From: Opitutia bacterium
GTDB lineage: Bacteria > Verrucomicrobiota > Verrucomicrobiia > Opitutales > Opitutaceae
Assembly (NCBI GenBank): GCA_016217545.1
Contig: JACRHT010000011.1
Coordinates: 62,001-126,000, forward strand
Length of the DNA: 64,000 nucleotides
Reading direction: 5' to 3'
A program made the translations under genes and the position numbers. Positions 10,242 through 17,538 of this stretch are shown piece by piece (position 1 is the stretch's first letter; the number at the start of each line of letters is the position of its first letter). Under the pieces are notes generated by a model. It was not told the origin of the DNA. It saw only the letters and a list, made by a program, of their open reading frames with translations, and ran no database searches.

Positions 10242-10538
10242 GTGCAAGAATTCCGACAGCCTACCCGGTCTGCCTACGCGATATTCACTCAAACAATCTG
10301 CGAAGGACTAGTGCCAGCGTGGTATAACGAGAGTGACCTTCCAATCATCTACGACACTGAAGTCGATGCTCAGCGTGAAATCGCGGACACATTAATGGAA
10401 CAACTGAGACAGTTCCTTGCTGGTGAACGAGAATTCAACGATGCCATCGCCATCGACGACTTCATTCTTCCGGTCGATGTTTGGCCCGACGGCAGCATCT
10501 CCACAGAAGACGGCAGCACGTTTGGTAGGCGCAGCTGA
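10242..10538 (+). CDS. Small hypothetical protein divergent from the XRE-HNH operon
   Basis: 98 residues, acidic, starting at a GTG 9 bp after operator O1. No motif is recognised; EIADTLMEQLRQFLAGEREF followed by DVWPDGSISTEDGSTF suggests a helix and then a short beta tail, without membrane segment or signal peptide. Its GC content is as low as that of the HNH operon, so it belongs to the same acquired islet. Sharing the operator makes co-regulation with the nuclease likely. It could be an accessory or anti-restriction protein, but nothing in the sequence shows this. Confidence 0.6.
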   Translation: MQEFRQPTRSAYAIFTQTICEGLVPAWYNESDLPIIYDTEVDAQREIADTLMEQLRQFLAGEREFNDAIAIDDFILPVDVWPDGSISTEDGSTFGRRS

Positions 10539-10540
10539 GG

Positions 10541-10800
10541 GTTACGGCATACGTCTACAGCTGCCCTAAGCACGCGACCCAACCCCTGAACAACGCCGCG
10601 TTTTGGGCCGCGGGCAACATGGCTCGTGACCGCCGCGTGAACCGCGAACTGCGCACGTTGGGCTGGCGCGTTGTCCGGATTTGGGAACACGAACTGACCC
10701 GCCGGAACGAGCGCCGGCTGCCGGCCCGACTCGCGCGCCACGGCCTTCGTCCGCGCCCCGCCGCGCGGGAAACCGGCCCCCGCACGCTGAATCTGTTGCC
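10541..10800 (+). pseudogene. C-terminal remnant of a Vsr-like (very short patch repair) endonuclease
   Basis: The frame reads YSCPKHATQPLNNAAFW, then RDRRVNRELRTLGWRVVRIW and EHEL, the C-terminal half of Vsr-type nucleases, including the conserved FW...N..RD..V...L...GW.V.R.WE core. The N-terminal part with the catalytic Asp is missing: upstream the frame runs into the 3' end of the 10242-10538 gene, so the copy has been truncated, perhaps when the HNH islet arrived. An internal ATG at 10619 could start a short product. The downstream limit is uncertain because the frame continues into the antisense of the next gene. Confidence 0.7.
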
Positions 10801-10842
10801 AGCGCCGAAGCGGCCCCGACGGGGAACCCGTCGTCGCCGCCA

Positions 10843-11448
10843 TCAGCCGCGCCCGTATCGCCGCGCCTCGCCGAGCTTCGGGTGCTCCGGCGGTTGCAGC
10901 CAGCCGCGCGCGGCGCGCACGAGCCACGGCATCAGCAGCCACGTCAGCAACACCACCACTCCCGCCGCCACCGCGCCGGCGAACAGCACCGCGGGCAATG
11001 TCGCGCCGAGCAGCGGTTGCAGGAGCGCGCGCACCGCGACCGTCGCGGGCCACACCGCCGCCCAGGTCAGCAGCGCCATCTTCCAGCGCGCCGGTGCGCT
11101 CCGCGGCGAGCGGAACCACGCTTCCATCCCGTGCAACTGCCGCGAGGTCCAGTCGTCCTCCGCAAACGGCGCCACCGTCTTGTTCCACTCCTGAAACAGC
11201 GGCGACGCATAGAACGCATCGCGATCGCGCGCGCTCGCGAACGTCCGCAGGATGCCGAACTCCGTCGAGCCCGACCCCGGCGGCGGCACGATCATGCTCG
11301 CGCCGAGCACGCCGTCATGCGCGAAGGAGCTTTGGAAAAAGCTCCGCAGCGCGTCCTGATACTGCGCCTCGCACCCGGGCCGCACCCGGCGCGTGATCAC
11401 CACGTGGATCGGTCCGCTGTCGTCGCTCGCTGTCGCTTCAGTGTTCAT
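10843..11448 (-). CDS. Antibiotic biosynthesis monooxygenase (ABM) domain membrane protein
   Basis: 201 residues. Residues ~13-105 form a ferredoxin-like ABM/dimeric alpha-beta barrel domain (PIHVVITRRVRPGCEAQYQD...STEFGILRTFAS...FYASPLFQEW). Two hydrophobic helices follow (about 122-140 and 150-176), anchoring it in the membrane with a short basic tail. Proteins of this ABM-plus-membrane build are widespread but uncharacterised; ABM domains elsewhere act on quinone-like or haem substrates. It stands alone between the nuclease remnant and divergent protease-like genes, so context gives no substrate. Confidence 0.82.
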   Translation of the reverse strand: MNTEATASDDSGPIHVVITRRVRPGCEAQYQDALRSFFQSSFAHDGVLGASMIVPPPGSGSTEFGILRTFASARDRDAFYASPLFQEWNKTVAPFAEDDWTSRQLHGMEAWFRSPRSAPARWKMALLTWAAVWPATVAVRALLQPLLGATLPAVLFAGAVAAGVVVLLTWLLMPWLVRAARGWLQPPEHPKLGEARRYGRG

Positions 11449-11681
11449 GGTTCATTCTTCCCCGAGGAAGAACGCCAGCCTAACCCCGCGCTCCGCCCGA
11501 AGGGAAGAACGCAACCGCCGCCCGCCGCGCCGCTGAGCGCGGCACGGCGCCGAAAATTTCGCTCGCCGGAGTAATCTCGCGGCTTGATTCGCCCTCGCGC
11601 GCTGTCTTCGTGCCGCGCCACGGGCCACTGCACTTCACGGTGCGGCGGCCCGTTTTTCTTTGTCCGCCAACCCACGTCCCC

Positions 11682-12734
11682 ATGTCCACACCCACGCCTC
11701 CCCTCCCCGCTCCGCTCCCGATCCCCGCGGATCTGATCGTCGCCGGCTCGTCCGCGATCATTCCCCTCCACGCCGTCCCGATCGGCGGCGGTGGCTACAA
11801 GCTCGGTTTGGTCGTCCGAGCGCAAGACGCCCAAGGCAACCAATCCAACGATCTCCTCTTCGAACTCGATACCGGCGGACAAGGTTTCTGGATGGCGCCG
11901 AGCGGCCAGATCCCGACGCCCGCGCTCGAGGACTGCACGCTGCAGATTTCCTACACCAGCGGCATCGAATACCAGGCCCAGCCGGTCTCACTCACGCTCA
12001 GCTTCCCGGAAGCGAACACACCCTTGGCGGCGACGGCTGTCGTCGGACTGGTCGGGAAGGTCTCCGGCAAATACGACCAATTCCCGATCTTCCAAAAGCT
12101 TTACGGCGACTTCGGCGCGTCGCTCCAAGCCTACACCCAGCAGGGCCAGCCGCAGCTGCTGACCGTGCTCGCCCAACTGCCCGCGCCCTACAATACCGGC
12201 TTCATCGTCGACATCGGCCCCTATCCGCCAACGGCGGACCAAGGCGTGCAATCGCCACCGCGCGTGATCGTCGGCCTCACCGACGCGTTGCGGCAACAAT
12301 TCCCGAACACGGTCCCGATGACCGCGCAACCGCCCTACATCTCCGGCCCGGCAGCCGCGCCGATCGCCACGTTCGCCGAGACGCTGATCGAAGCCCAGCT
12401 CAGTGTCGGCGGGCAGACCGTGCCCGAACCCGTCGCCGTCGTTTTCGACACCGGCGCAGCCCACACGATGATTCACAAGGGCAACGTCGTTACGCCGAGC
12501 TACAAGCCGCTCGTGGGCGACCAGATCGCCCTTGTGCCCTCCGCGAATCCGTCGTTCGCGGTGCTCAACTTCACCAACAGCTCGCCACCGAGCGTCGCCG
12601 GCTGGGCCACCCAGGGCGCCCTCAACATCCCCGCCGGCTACATCAACACCGGCCTGAACCCGTTCTATTCCTCGCCGGTCATGTTCGATCTCGCGAACGG
12701 CCTCGTTCGCTTCCCCGCCACCGTCAACTTCTGA
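11682..12734 (+). CDS. Two-lobed aspartic-protease-like protein A
   Basis: 350 residues with two DTG triads in one chain: ELDTGGQGFW (Asp63) and VFDTGAAHTM (Asp256), 193 residues apart. This spacing is that of pepsin-type bilobal proteases rather than single-domain retropepsins. Hydrophobic-hydrophobic-Gly motifs of the psi loop (VVGLVGKV; WATQGALNI) follow each triad. No signal peptide is visible; the N-terminus is Pro-rich (MSTPTPPLPAPLPIPADLI). The start was taken at ATG 11682, where a compact protein begins, although the frame is open upstream. The neighbour at 12748 has the same architecture, so the two are a tandem duplication or a heteromeric pair. Catalytic activity is inferred only from the paired DTG. 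Confidence 0.72.
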   Translation: MSTPTPPLPAPLPIPADLIVAGSSAIIPLHAVPIGGGGYKLGLVVRAQDAQGNQSNDLLFELDTGGQGFWMAPSGQIPTPALEDCTLQISYTSGIEYQAQPVSLTLSFPEANTPLAATAVVGLVGKVSGKYDQFPIFQKLYGDFGASLQAYTQQGQPQLLTVLAQLPAPYNTGFIVDIGPYPPTADQGVQSPPRVIVGLTDALRQQFPNTVPMTAQPPYISGPAAAPIATFAETLIEAQLSVGGQTVPEPVAVVFDTGAAHTMIHKGNVVTPSYKPLVGDQIALVPSANPSFAVLNFTNSSPPSVAGWATQGALNIPAGYINTGLNPFYSSPVMFDLANGLVRFPATVNF

Positions 12735-12747
12735 CCCTCCGCCCCTC

Positions 12748-13752
12748 ATGCCCACCATCGTCCAAGTTCCCCTCACGCATTCGCCCTTCAACGGCACCGA
12801 CGCCGGCAACAGCTACAACGTCACGCTCCAGGTCTCGCCCAACGCGCCGCAACCGGGCCTCGTCCACCCTTGCCAGGTCGACACCGGCTCGTGCGGCATC
12901 GTGATTCCCGAATCCGTCCTCTACGTCGACGGCGTCCTCGAAAAAGGACCGCTGCCCGGCGTCACGCGCGGCGACCCGATCACGATCCACTATCAGCCGT
13001 CGCAAAATTCCCTGACCGGCTACCTCTACACCATCGCCGAACTCGCCGTCGGCGCAGGCAACGGCGCGGCCGCCTTCATCGCCCGCAACGTCACCGTCGT
13101 CGGCGCCGACAACGCGCAACCGGGCGAGGGCATGATGGGCGTCGGCTTCGGCCGGCCGTCGCAGTTCGGCACCAACGTGTTTCTCAACGCCCCGGGCATC
13201 AACCCGTCCTACCTGCTCACCACCGAAGGCATCTGGCTCGGCTACACCGCCGACACGCTGCCCAACGCCGCCGAGTTCGCCTTCCAGAAGCTCACGCCCG
13301 GCGACGCGCCCGCCACATGGATCACGCCCGCCGTGCAGATCACCTTCCAGCCCGCCCACGCTCCGGCCCAAACCTACAGCGGCACCGCGCTCCTCGATAC
13401 CGGCGTCAACTTGATGATGCTCGGCATCGGCGTGCCGCTGGACTTCCAGACGGTTTCCGGCGCCCAAATCACGCTCAGCTGGCCGGGCACCAGCGGCGGC
13501 TCGATCCTGAGCTACGCGCTCACCGTCGGCTCACCCGTCGCGCCCGACAGCATGACCGGCCCCTACAACGTCATCAGCGCTTCGATCATGCAGCCGAAGA
13601 CCTTCCTCCCGATCCAGCCGCCCAAATCCGTCGCCGCCGCGCCCGCGCCCTTCGTCAACACCGGCATCAACGTCATTCGCGGCGCCGATTTCTTCTTCGA
13701 CGCCAACGCCGGCCTCATCGGCTTCCGCTTGAAAACGCCCAACGTCGCCTGA
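12748..13752 (+). CDS. Two-lobed aspartic-protease-like protein B
   Basis: 334 residues, 13 bp after protein A and in the same direction. DTG triads are at Asp45 (CQVDTGSCGIVIP) and Asp217 (ALLDTGVNLMML), 172 residues apart; the first triad is in the DTGS form of active pepsins. Between them runs GMMGVGFGRPSQFG, resembling the glycine-rich strand around the pepsin flap and psi loop. No signal sequence or anchor is visible. Sequence identity with protein A is low outside the triads, so the duplication is old or they were acquired together. A role as cytoplasmic or non-classically exported protease is inference. Confidence 0.72.
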   Translation: MPTIVQVPLTHSPFNGTDAGNSYNVTLQVSPNAPQPGLVHPCQVDTGSCGIVIPESVLYVDGVLEKGPLPGVTRGDPITIHYQPSQNSLTGYLYTIAELAVGAGNGAAAFIARNVTVVGADNAQPGEGMMGVGFGRPSQFGTNVFLNAPGINPSYLLTTEGIWLGYTADTLPNAAEFAFQKLTPGDAPATWITPAVQITFQPAHAPAQTYSGTALLDTGVNLMMLGIGVPLDFQTVSGAQITLSWPGTSGGSILSYALTVGSPVAPDSMTGPYNVISASIMQPKTFLPIQPPKSVAAAPAPFVNTGINVIRGADFFFDANAGLIGFRLKTPNVA

Positions 13753-13850
13753 CGCGCGCCCGCCGCCGGCCAATCACCGCGCGTCTGCTCCGCCGCGCGC
13801 CGTCGCGCTTTTCTCGTCAAGCCGCACGGCGCGTGCGCCGATATACTCCG

Positions 13851-14015
13851 TGTCCGCCGGTTCTTTCAGGAAACTCATCAGGCATACTATCCCATACATG
13901 CCGCTGCGATCCGCTCGAGTAGTCCCACTCCCACCGCGGAGCTTAACGGTGACGAATGCCGATCGCTAGGGCTTGGCCACCGAATTGGTCATCACGCCTG
14001 AAAGTCCGGCGGACA
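13851..14015. mobile_element. MITE-like element with terminal inverted repeats
   Basis: 165 bp bounded by TGTCCGCCGGTTCTTTCAGG (13851-13870) and, as its inverse, TGTCCGCCGGACTTTCAGG (13997-14015), differing by one indel and a substitution. Ends TGT...ACA are common among insertion sequences such as the IS3 and IS481 families. The interior has no open frame and is less GC-rich than the surroundings. No target duplication is evident (left flank ...CTCCG, right flank ATTTA...). It could also be a decayed insertion sequence or a long structured RNA. Confidence 0.5.
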
Positions 14016-14083
14016 ATTTATTCTCCGCGCTGAAGCCACGCGCCATCGCACCGCGATAGATCCGCCCCTCGTCCTCGGTGCCC

Positions 14084-14149
14084 CGTCCTCCGCGCTCCGC
14101 CTTCCGTCCTCCGTCTTCAGTCTTCCGCCCTCCGTCCTCCGACTTCAGG
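14084..14149. repeat. CTCCGTCCTCCG phrase repeat, single arm
   Basis: Iterations of CCTTCCGTCCTCCGTCTTC-like units immediately before the membrane protein gene at 14199. The same wording occurs inside the topoisomerase gene at 6840-6990. Confidence 0.55.
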
Positions 14150-14198
14150 CGTGCGTTTCTCCGGCGGCGTGCTTCGCTCTCCAGCGCCCCACCACCCC

Positions 14199-14726
14199 AT
14201 GAGCAGCTCCGCGCCCCTGAGCTCGTTTCGTGTTCGTCCGCGTTTTTCCGAGACGGTCCCCACCCATCGCGACGAAACGAAGAAACTGATCCTCGCCTCG
14301 CTCGCCCGCGAACCGTCCGGGACGTTCGAGCTGCGGCCGTTCGATGAATTCGTCGGCATCCACATCGCCGAGGGAGACCGCCGCTACTATTCGCCGCGCC
14401 TCATGCTCAGCCTCTACGACTGGCCCGAGGGCGGCACGCTGATCGAGGGCACGTTCGGCCCCGAGATCGAGGTCTGGTCCATTTTCCTCTACGGCTACAT
14501 CGGCACCGGCATGCTCGGCACGCTGTCCGCGATCTATGGTGGCGCACAGCTCTTCATCGACCAGGAACCGGCCGCCTTCTACGTCACCGGCGCCATGGCC
14601 GTCGTCGCGTGCGCGCTCTACCTCGCCGCGCAACTCGGCCAGAAATTCGCCGCGCACCAGACGTTCAAGCTCCACGACGCCTACGAGCGCGCCATCGCCC
14701 CGCTCCGCGCCGGCTTCGCCTCCTGA
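14199..14726 (+). CDS. Two-helix membrane protein of unknown function
   Basis: 175 residues. The first ~90 are soluble and mixed alpha/beta; two membrane helices follow at about 93-120 and 125-147 with a very short acidic loop between (DQEPA), then a helical cytoplasmic tail. The N-terminal part (LASLAREPSGTFELRPFDEF...) is not assigned to a family. ATG 14199 was chosen because upstream in-frame sequence is repeat DNA. Genes on either side are unrelated, so no role can be proposed. Confidence 0.65.
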   Translation: MSSSAPLSSFRVRPRFSETVPTHRDETKKLILASLAREPSGTFELRPFDEFVGIHIAEGDRRYYSPRLMLSLYDWPEGGTLIEGTFGPEIEVWSIFLYGYIGTGMLGTLSAIYGGAQLFIDQEPAAFYVTGAMAVVACALYLAAQLGQKFAAHQTFKLHDAYERAIAPLRAGFAS

Positions 14727-14885
14727 CCGCCGCGCCTCCGGGCTTGGCAGGACCGCGCGACTTATTTCGCCGCTGCGCGGCAGCTGAACTTCCTCCCGGA
14801 ATTCCCCCAACGCACGCTGGCGGCGGCGATGGCCGACTGAGTTCGCGCCACGCCGTGCCGCGCCGCCGCCCCGTGCCGCGCGTGC

Positions 14886-15488
14886 TCACGCCCGTTGCGC
14901 GACGAAAAACACGTGCGCCTGCGGCCATTGGTCGAACTCGAAGTGCCGCAGCGTCGTGCCCGCCTCGCCCAGCGTGCGCAGGATATTCGGCACTCCGGGC
15001 GCCGCGTGATACAGCGGCACACCGTGGCAGGGATTCGTCACCTCGTTCGGCTCGTCGAGACCTCCGCTGGTGAAGATCAGGACGCCCTCCGGCGCGAGCG
15101 CGGCGCACAGTTTCGCCACGACGCCCAGCTGCCGATCGAGCGGCACATGCCAGATGCTGTCCCACGCCGTGATGAAATCGTAGGCGCGCGGCGGCACCCA
15201 TTCGCAGATGTCCGCATGGTGAAACGTCGCGTCCGGCTCGGCGCGCCGGGCGAGCTCGATCATCCGCGCCGAAAGGTCGACGCCCTCCACCGCGAATCCG
15301 CGGCGCCGCAGGAGCGCGCGCAACCGGCCGTTGGCGCCGCAGCCCAGATCGAGCGCGTGGCCGCCGCCCGCCTCGCGGAACGCCAGCGCCCGCTCGTGCG
15401 CCGCGATGCCGTTCGCCGCGTGAAAGTCCGGCCCGATCCAATGGTCGCCAATGCGATCGTAGACGGCGGCGGTTTCGCGTGGCTCCAT
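14886..15488 (-). CDS. Class I SAM-dependent methyltransferase
   Basis: 200 residues with a Methyltransf_11/25-type Rossmann core: motif I ALDLGCGANGRLRALL, an acidic residue closing beta 2 (GVDLSARMIELAR), motif II-III HHADICEWVP, and post-motif DFITAWDSIWHVPL. Such enzymes transfer a methyl group from S-adenosylmethionine to a small molecule or protein; the substrate cannot be inferred. ATG 15488 (MEPRETAAVYDRIGDHWIG) is the natural start, with 12 possible extra codons upstream. It is divergent from the WYL regulator at 15584, with 95 bp between them, so that regulator could control it. Confidence 0.85.
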   Translation of the reverse strand: MEPRETAAVYDRIGDHWIGPDFHAANGIAAHERALAFREAGGGHALDLGCGANGRLRALLRRRGFAVEGVDLSARMIELARRAEPDATFHHADICEWVPPRAYDFITAWDSIWHVPLDRQLGVVAKLCAALAPEGVLIFTSGGLDEPNEVTNPCHGVPLYHAAPGVPNILRTLGEAGTTLRHFEFDQWPQAHVFFVAQRA

Positions 15489-15583
15489 GCCGGCGACAAA
15501 AACCCCGCCGCGCGCCGACGCCAAGCGTCTTCCCGCGAAATTTGCCGTGCGCCCGCGCGCCGCGCGTGTTTGGTGAACCCCGC

Positions 15584-16588
15584 ATGCCGAAAGGTGCCCT
15601 GCCCTCCTCCCGCCCGCCGCTCGCGCGGATGCTGCGCATCCACGAAATCCTGCAGGACGGCCGGCAGACCAACTGCACCAAGCTCGCCGAGCAGCTCGAG
15701 GTTTCCACGAAGACGATCATGCGCGACCTCGCGTTCATGCGCGACCAGCTCGACCTGCCCTGCGAATACGACGCGCAGACCTTCACCTGGCGCTACGCCT
15801 ACCCGGTGAAGAATTTCCCGACCGTGCAGATCAGCGAGGGCGAGCTGCTCGCGCTACTCGTGGCGCGCAAGGCCCTCGAGCAATACAAGGGCACACCCTA
15901 CCACGCGCAACTCGCCCACGCCTTCGACAAGCTCTCCGCCGGCCTCAACGACCGCATCAGCTTCTCGCCCACCGGCACGCTCGGTAACATCTCCTTCCAC
16001 CAAGCCGGCCTCGGCCGCTCCGACCTGAAACTCTTCGAGCGCCTCTCGCGCGCCGTGAACGAGTCGCACGAAGTCGCGTTCGACTACCGCAAGCCCGCCA
16101 GCGCCGCCGTCGAGCAGCGCCGCGTCCAGCCCTACCACCTCGCCAACCGCGAGAGCGCCTGGTATCTCGTCGGTCACGATCTCGAGCGCGATGCGCTGCG
16201 GACGTTCTCCCTCGCGCGCATGCAGGCGCTCACGGTCACCGAGCGGCGCTTCGAACGCCCGGCTGATTTCTCCGCCGAGAAATTCTTCGGCAAAGCCTTC
16301 GGCGCGTTCGTGGGCACCGGCGACTACCGCGTCGTCGTGCGCTTCACGGCCGCCGTGGCGGACCAGATTCGCGAGCGCTTCTGGCACGAATCGCAGGAAA
16401 CGCGCGACCTGCCCGGCGGCGCGGTGGAGTTCACCGTGCAGCTCGGCGGCCTCGACGAGATCGTGCGCTGGCTGCTCGGCTGGGGCGGCGACGCCGAAGT
16501 CGTTTCGCCCAAAGAGCTGCGCGAACTCGTGCGCGCGAAAGCCGACGCGATCGCGCAACGCTACACGGCGCGGCGCGGCCCGAGGTAG
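15584..16588 (+). CDS. WYL-domain transcriptional regulator (YafY-like)
   Basis: 334 residues. An N-terminal HTH_11 winged helix (RMLRIHEILQDGRQTNCTKL...TIMRDLAFMRDQL, residues ~15-70) is followed by the WYL domain (about 150-235, RVQPYHLANRESAWYLVGHD) and a C-terminal WCX extension (about 245-330). WYL proteins sense nucleic-acid or nucleotide ligands and commonly control DNA-damage or defence genes. It is divergent from the methyltransferase gene. Its TAG stop codon (16586-16588) is part of the GTAG of a REP element, so the last residues (RRGPR) may have been set by that insertion. Confidence 0.93.
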   Translation: MPKGALPSSRPPLARMLRIHEILQDGRQTNCTKLAEQLEVSTKTIMRDLAFMRDQLDLPCEYDAQTFTWRYAYPVKNFPTVQISEGELLALLVARKALEQYKGTPYHAQLAHAFDKLSAGLNDRISFSPTGTLGNISFHQAGLGRSDLKLFERLSRAVNESHEVAFDYRKPASAAVEQRRVQPYHLANRESAWYLVGHDLERDALRTFSLARMQALTVTERRFERPADFSAEKFFGKAFGAFVGTGDYRVVVRFTAAVADQIRERFWHESQETRDLPGGAVEFTVQLGGLDEIVRWLLGWGGDAEVVSPKELRELVRAKADAIAQRYTARRGPR

Positions 16589-16613
16589 CCCGCGACCTCC
16601 GGGCACCGGCCCG
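16585..16613. repeat. GTAG-type REP-like element providing a stop codon
   Basis: GTAGCCCGCGACCTCCGGGC at 16585, matching the elements at 6545 and 8997 over the first 14 bases or so. The TAG is the stop of the WYL regulator. Confidence 0.6.
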
Positions 16614-16630
16614 CATTCGCCCGCCTCAAG

Positions 16631-16655
16631 GTAGGGCGAGTCGTCCCGACGAGCC
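16631..16655. repeat. GTAG-type REP element
   Basis: GTAG followed by the stem GGC-GA-GTCG / CGAC-GA-GCC with a short TCC loop. It is in direct orientation 46 bp after the preceding element. Confidence 0.55.
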
Positions 16656-16720
16656 GCCCCGCGAAAACGTAGGCGGTGGCGTATTTCCGCGCCCCACGCG
16701 ACACGGAGTCATCTGGGACT

Positions 16721-16791
16721 CAGGAACTCAGAAATCAGGGCCACGTGCACCGCCGGCCGCCGATGCCGTCCTCCCGATTTCCTGAGTTCCC
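16721..16791. repeat. GGAACTCAG palindromic phrase repeat
   Basis: Left arm CAGGAACTCAGAAATCAGGG (16721-16740) and an inverted right arm reading CCCGATTTCCTGAGTTCCC (16773-16791) pair almost fully over ~19 bp. It lies between the REP elements and the end of the 16808-17281 gene and could form a long hairpin. Confidence 0.6.
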
Positions 16792-16807
16792 AATCGAATC
16801 ACCCCGC

Positions 16808-17281
16808 TTACGCCGCGAGCGGACGCACCATCGCCGGCACGAGTTCCGAGAACATCGACGGCTTGCGCCCCGCGGGCAGCCGACGGCGCACCGGCGCCGG
16901 CTTCGGCCCGAGCGCGACCACCAGCCGCTGCATCAGCAGCTCGATGCGTTGCGCCGAGATTTTCCAGTCCGCGCCGGTCGGGTGATACCACTCGAAACCG
17001 AACGACACGCTGCCATGGCCCGCGCCGTAGCTCACCACCGGGTGACCCTCGACTGCCAGCTCGTGGAACAGCTCGATGCCGCTCGTGAGCAGGCGCTCCT
17101 CGGCGAGCGAGATGAAGCACTTCACTTGCTGGCCGTGCGGGCGACCACTGAGCGACAGGCGAAATTCGCCGTCCTGGCCAACGTGGATGAGTTCGTCGAA
17201 ATCCTCCTGGGTGCGGAGCCCGAGGAGCGACAGGGCGGAGCGGCATTCGATGAGAGGAGAGCGGAGGGAGATCGTGTTCAT
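16808..17281 (-). CDS. Hypothetical protein
   Basis: 157 residues with no recognisable domain, signal peptide or membrane segment. The chain is predicted mixed alpha/beta (FDELIHVGQDGEFRLSLSGR; SVSFGFEWYHPTGADWKISA) and ends in a basic Pro-rich tail. Normal codon use for the window supports it being a real gene. It stands alone: upstream (to the right) is a terminator at 17350-17381 and a REPIN-like pair, downstream the palindrome at 16721-16791. Function unknown. Confidence 0.6.
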   Translation of the reverse strand: MNTISLRSPLIECRSALSLLGLRTQEDFDELIHVGQDGEFRLSLSGRPHGQQVKCFISLAEERLLTSGIELFHELAVEGHPVVSYGAGHGSVSFGFEWYHPTGADWKISAQRIELLMQRLVVALGPKPAPVRRRLPAGRKPSMFSELVPAMVRPLAA

Positions 17282-17349
17282 GGGTGGATTTGTAGCTCCA
17301 CTCTAGCACCCGGGGTCGGACACGCGCCGTCCTACCCTGCAACATGCCG

Positions 17350-17381
17350 AAAAAAAAGCCGCCCGAGTCTGCACGGGCGGC
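17350..17381 (-). terminator. Rho-independent terminator (minus strand)
   Basis: On the minus strand GCCGCCCG, an 8-nt loop, CGGGCGGC and then eight T. It lies 158 nt downstream of the TonB receptor stop and 69 nt before the next minus-strand gene, so it should end the TonB transcript. Confidence 0.85.
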
Positions 17382-17430
17382 GACGAATCTATGGAGGCTC
17401 ATCTATCAGGCTGACACACGGGGTCGCCCG

Positions 17431-17496
17431 GTAGGGGCGGTTGCCCTCAACCGCCCTGGCTCTCATTCCAAGGGCCGTTGGGGCAACGGCCCCTAC
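17431..17496. repeat. REPIN-like inverted pair of GTAG REP elements
   Basis: Left unit GTAG plus stem GGGCGGTTG / CAACCGCCC; right unit, read on the other strand, GTAG plus GGGCCGTTG / CAACGGCCC. The two are head to head over 66 bp. The left unit is identical over its whole stem to the lone element at 48457-48482. Confidence 0.75.
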
Positions 17497-17538
17497 CTCG
17501 CTGCCGTCAGGGCATTGGGCGAGACACAATAAACCGCG

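Larger units (their letters stand above)
13753..14198. other. Intergenic region with mobile and repeat DNA, no gene
   Basis: 446 bp without a supported coding sequence. It holds a MITE-like element (13851-14015) and a one-armed CTCCGTCCTCCG repeat (14084-14149). GC content in the middle is visibly lower than in the flanking genes. Confidence 0.6.

Noticed and set aside
13851-14015. Possible integron attC site (GCTTAAC resembling RYYYAAC)
   Set aside because: No matching GTTRRRY at the other end, no integrase nearby, and the terminal inverted repeats explain the structure better as a MITE-like element.
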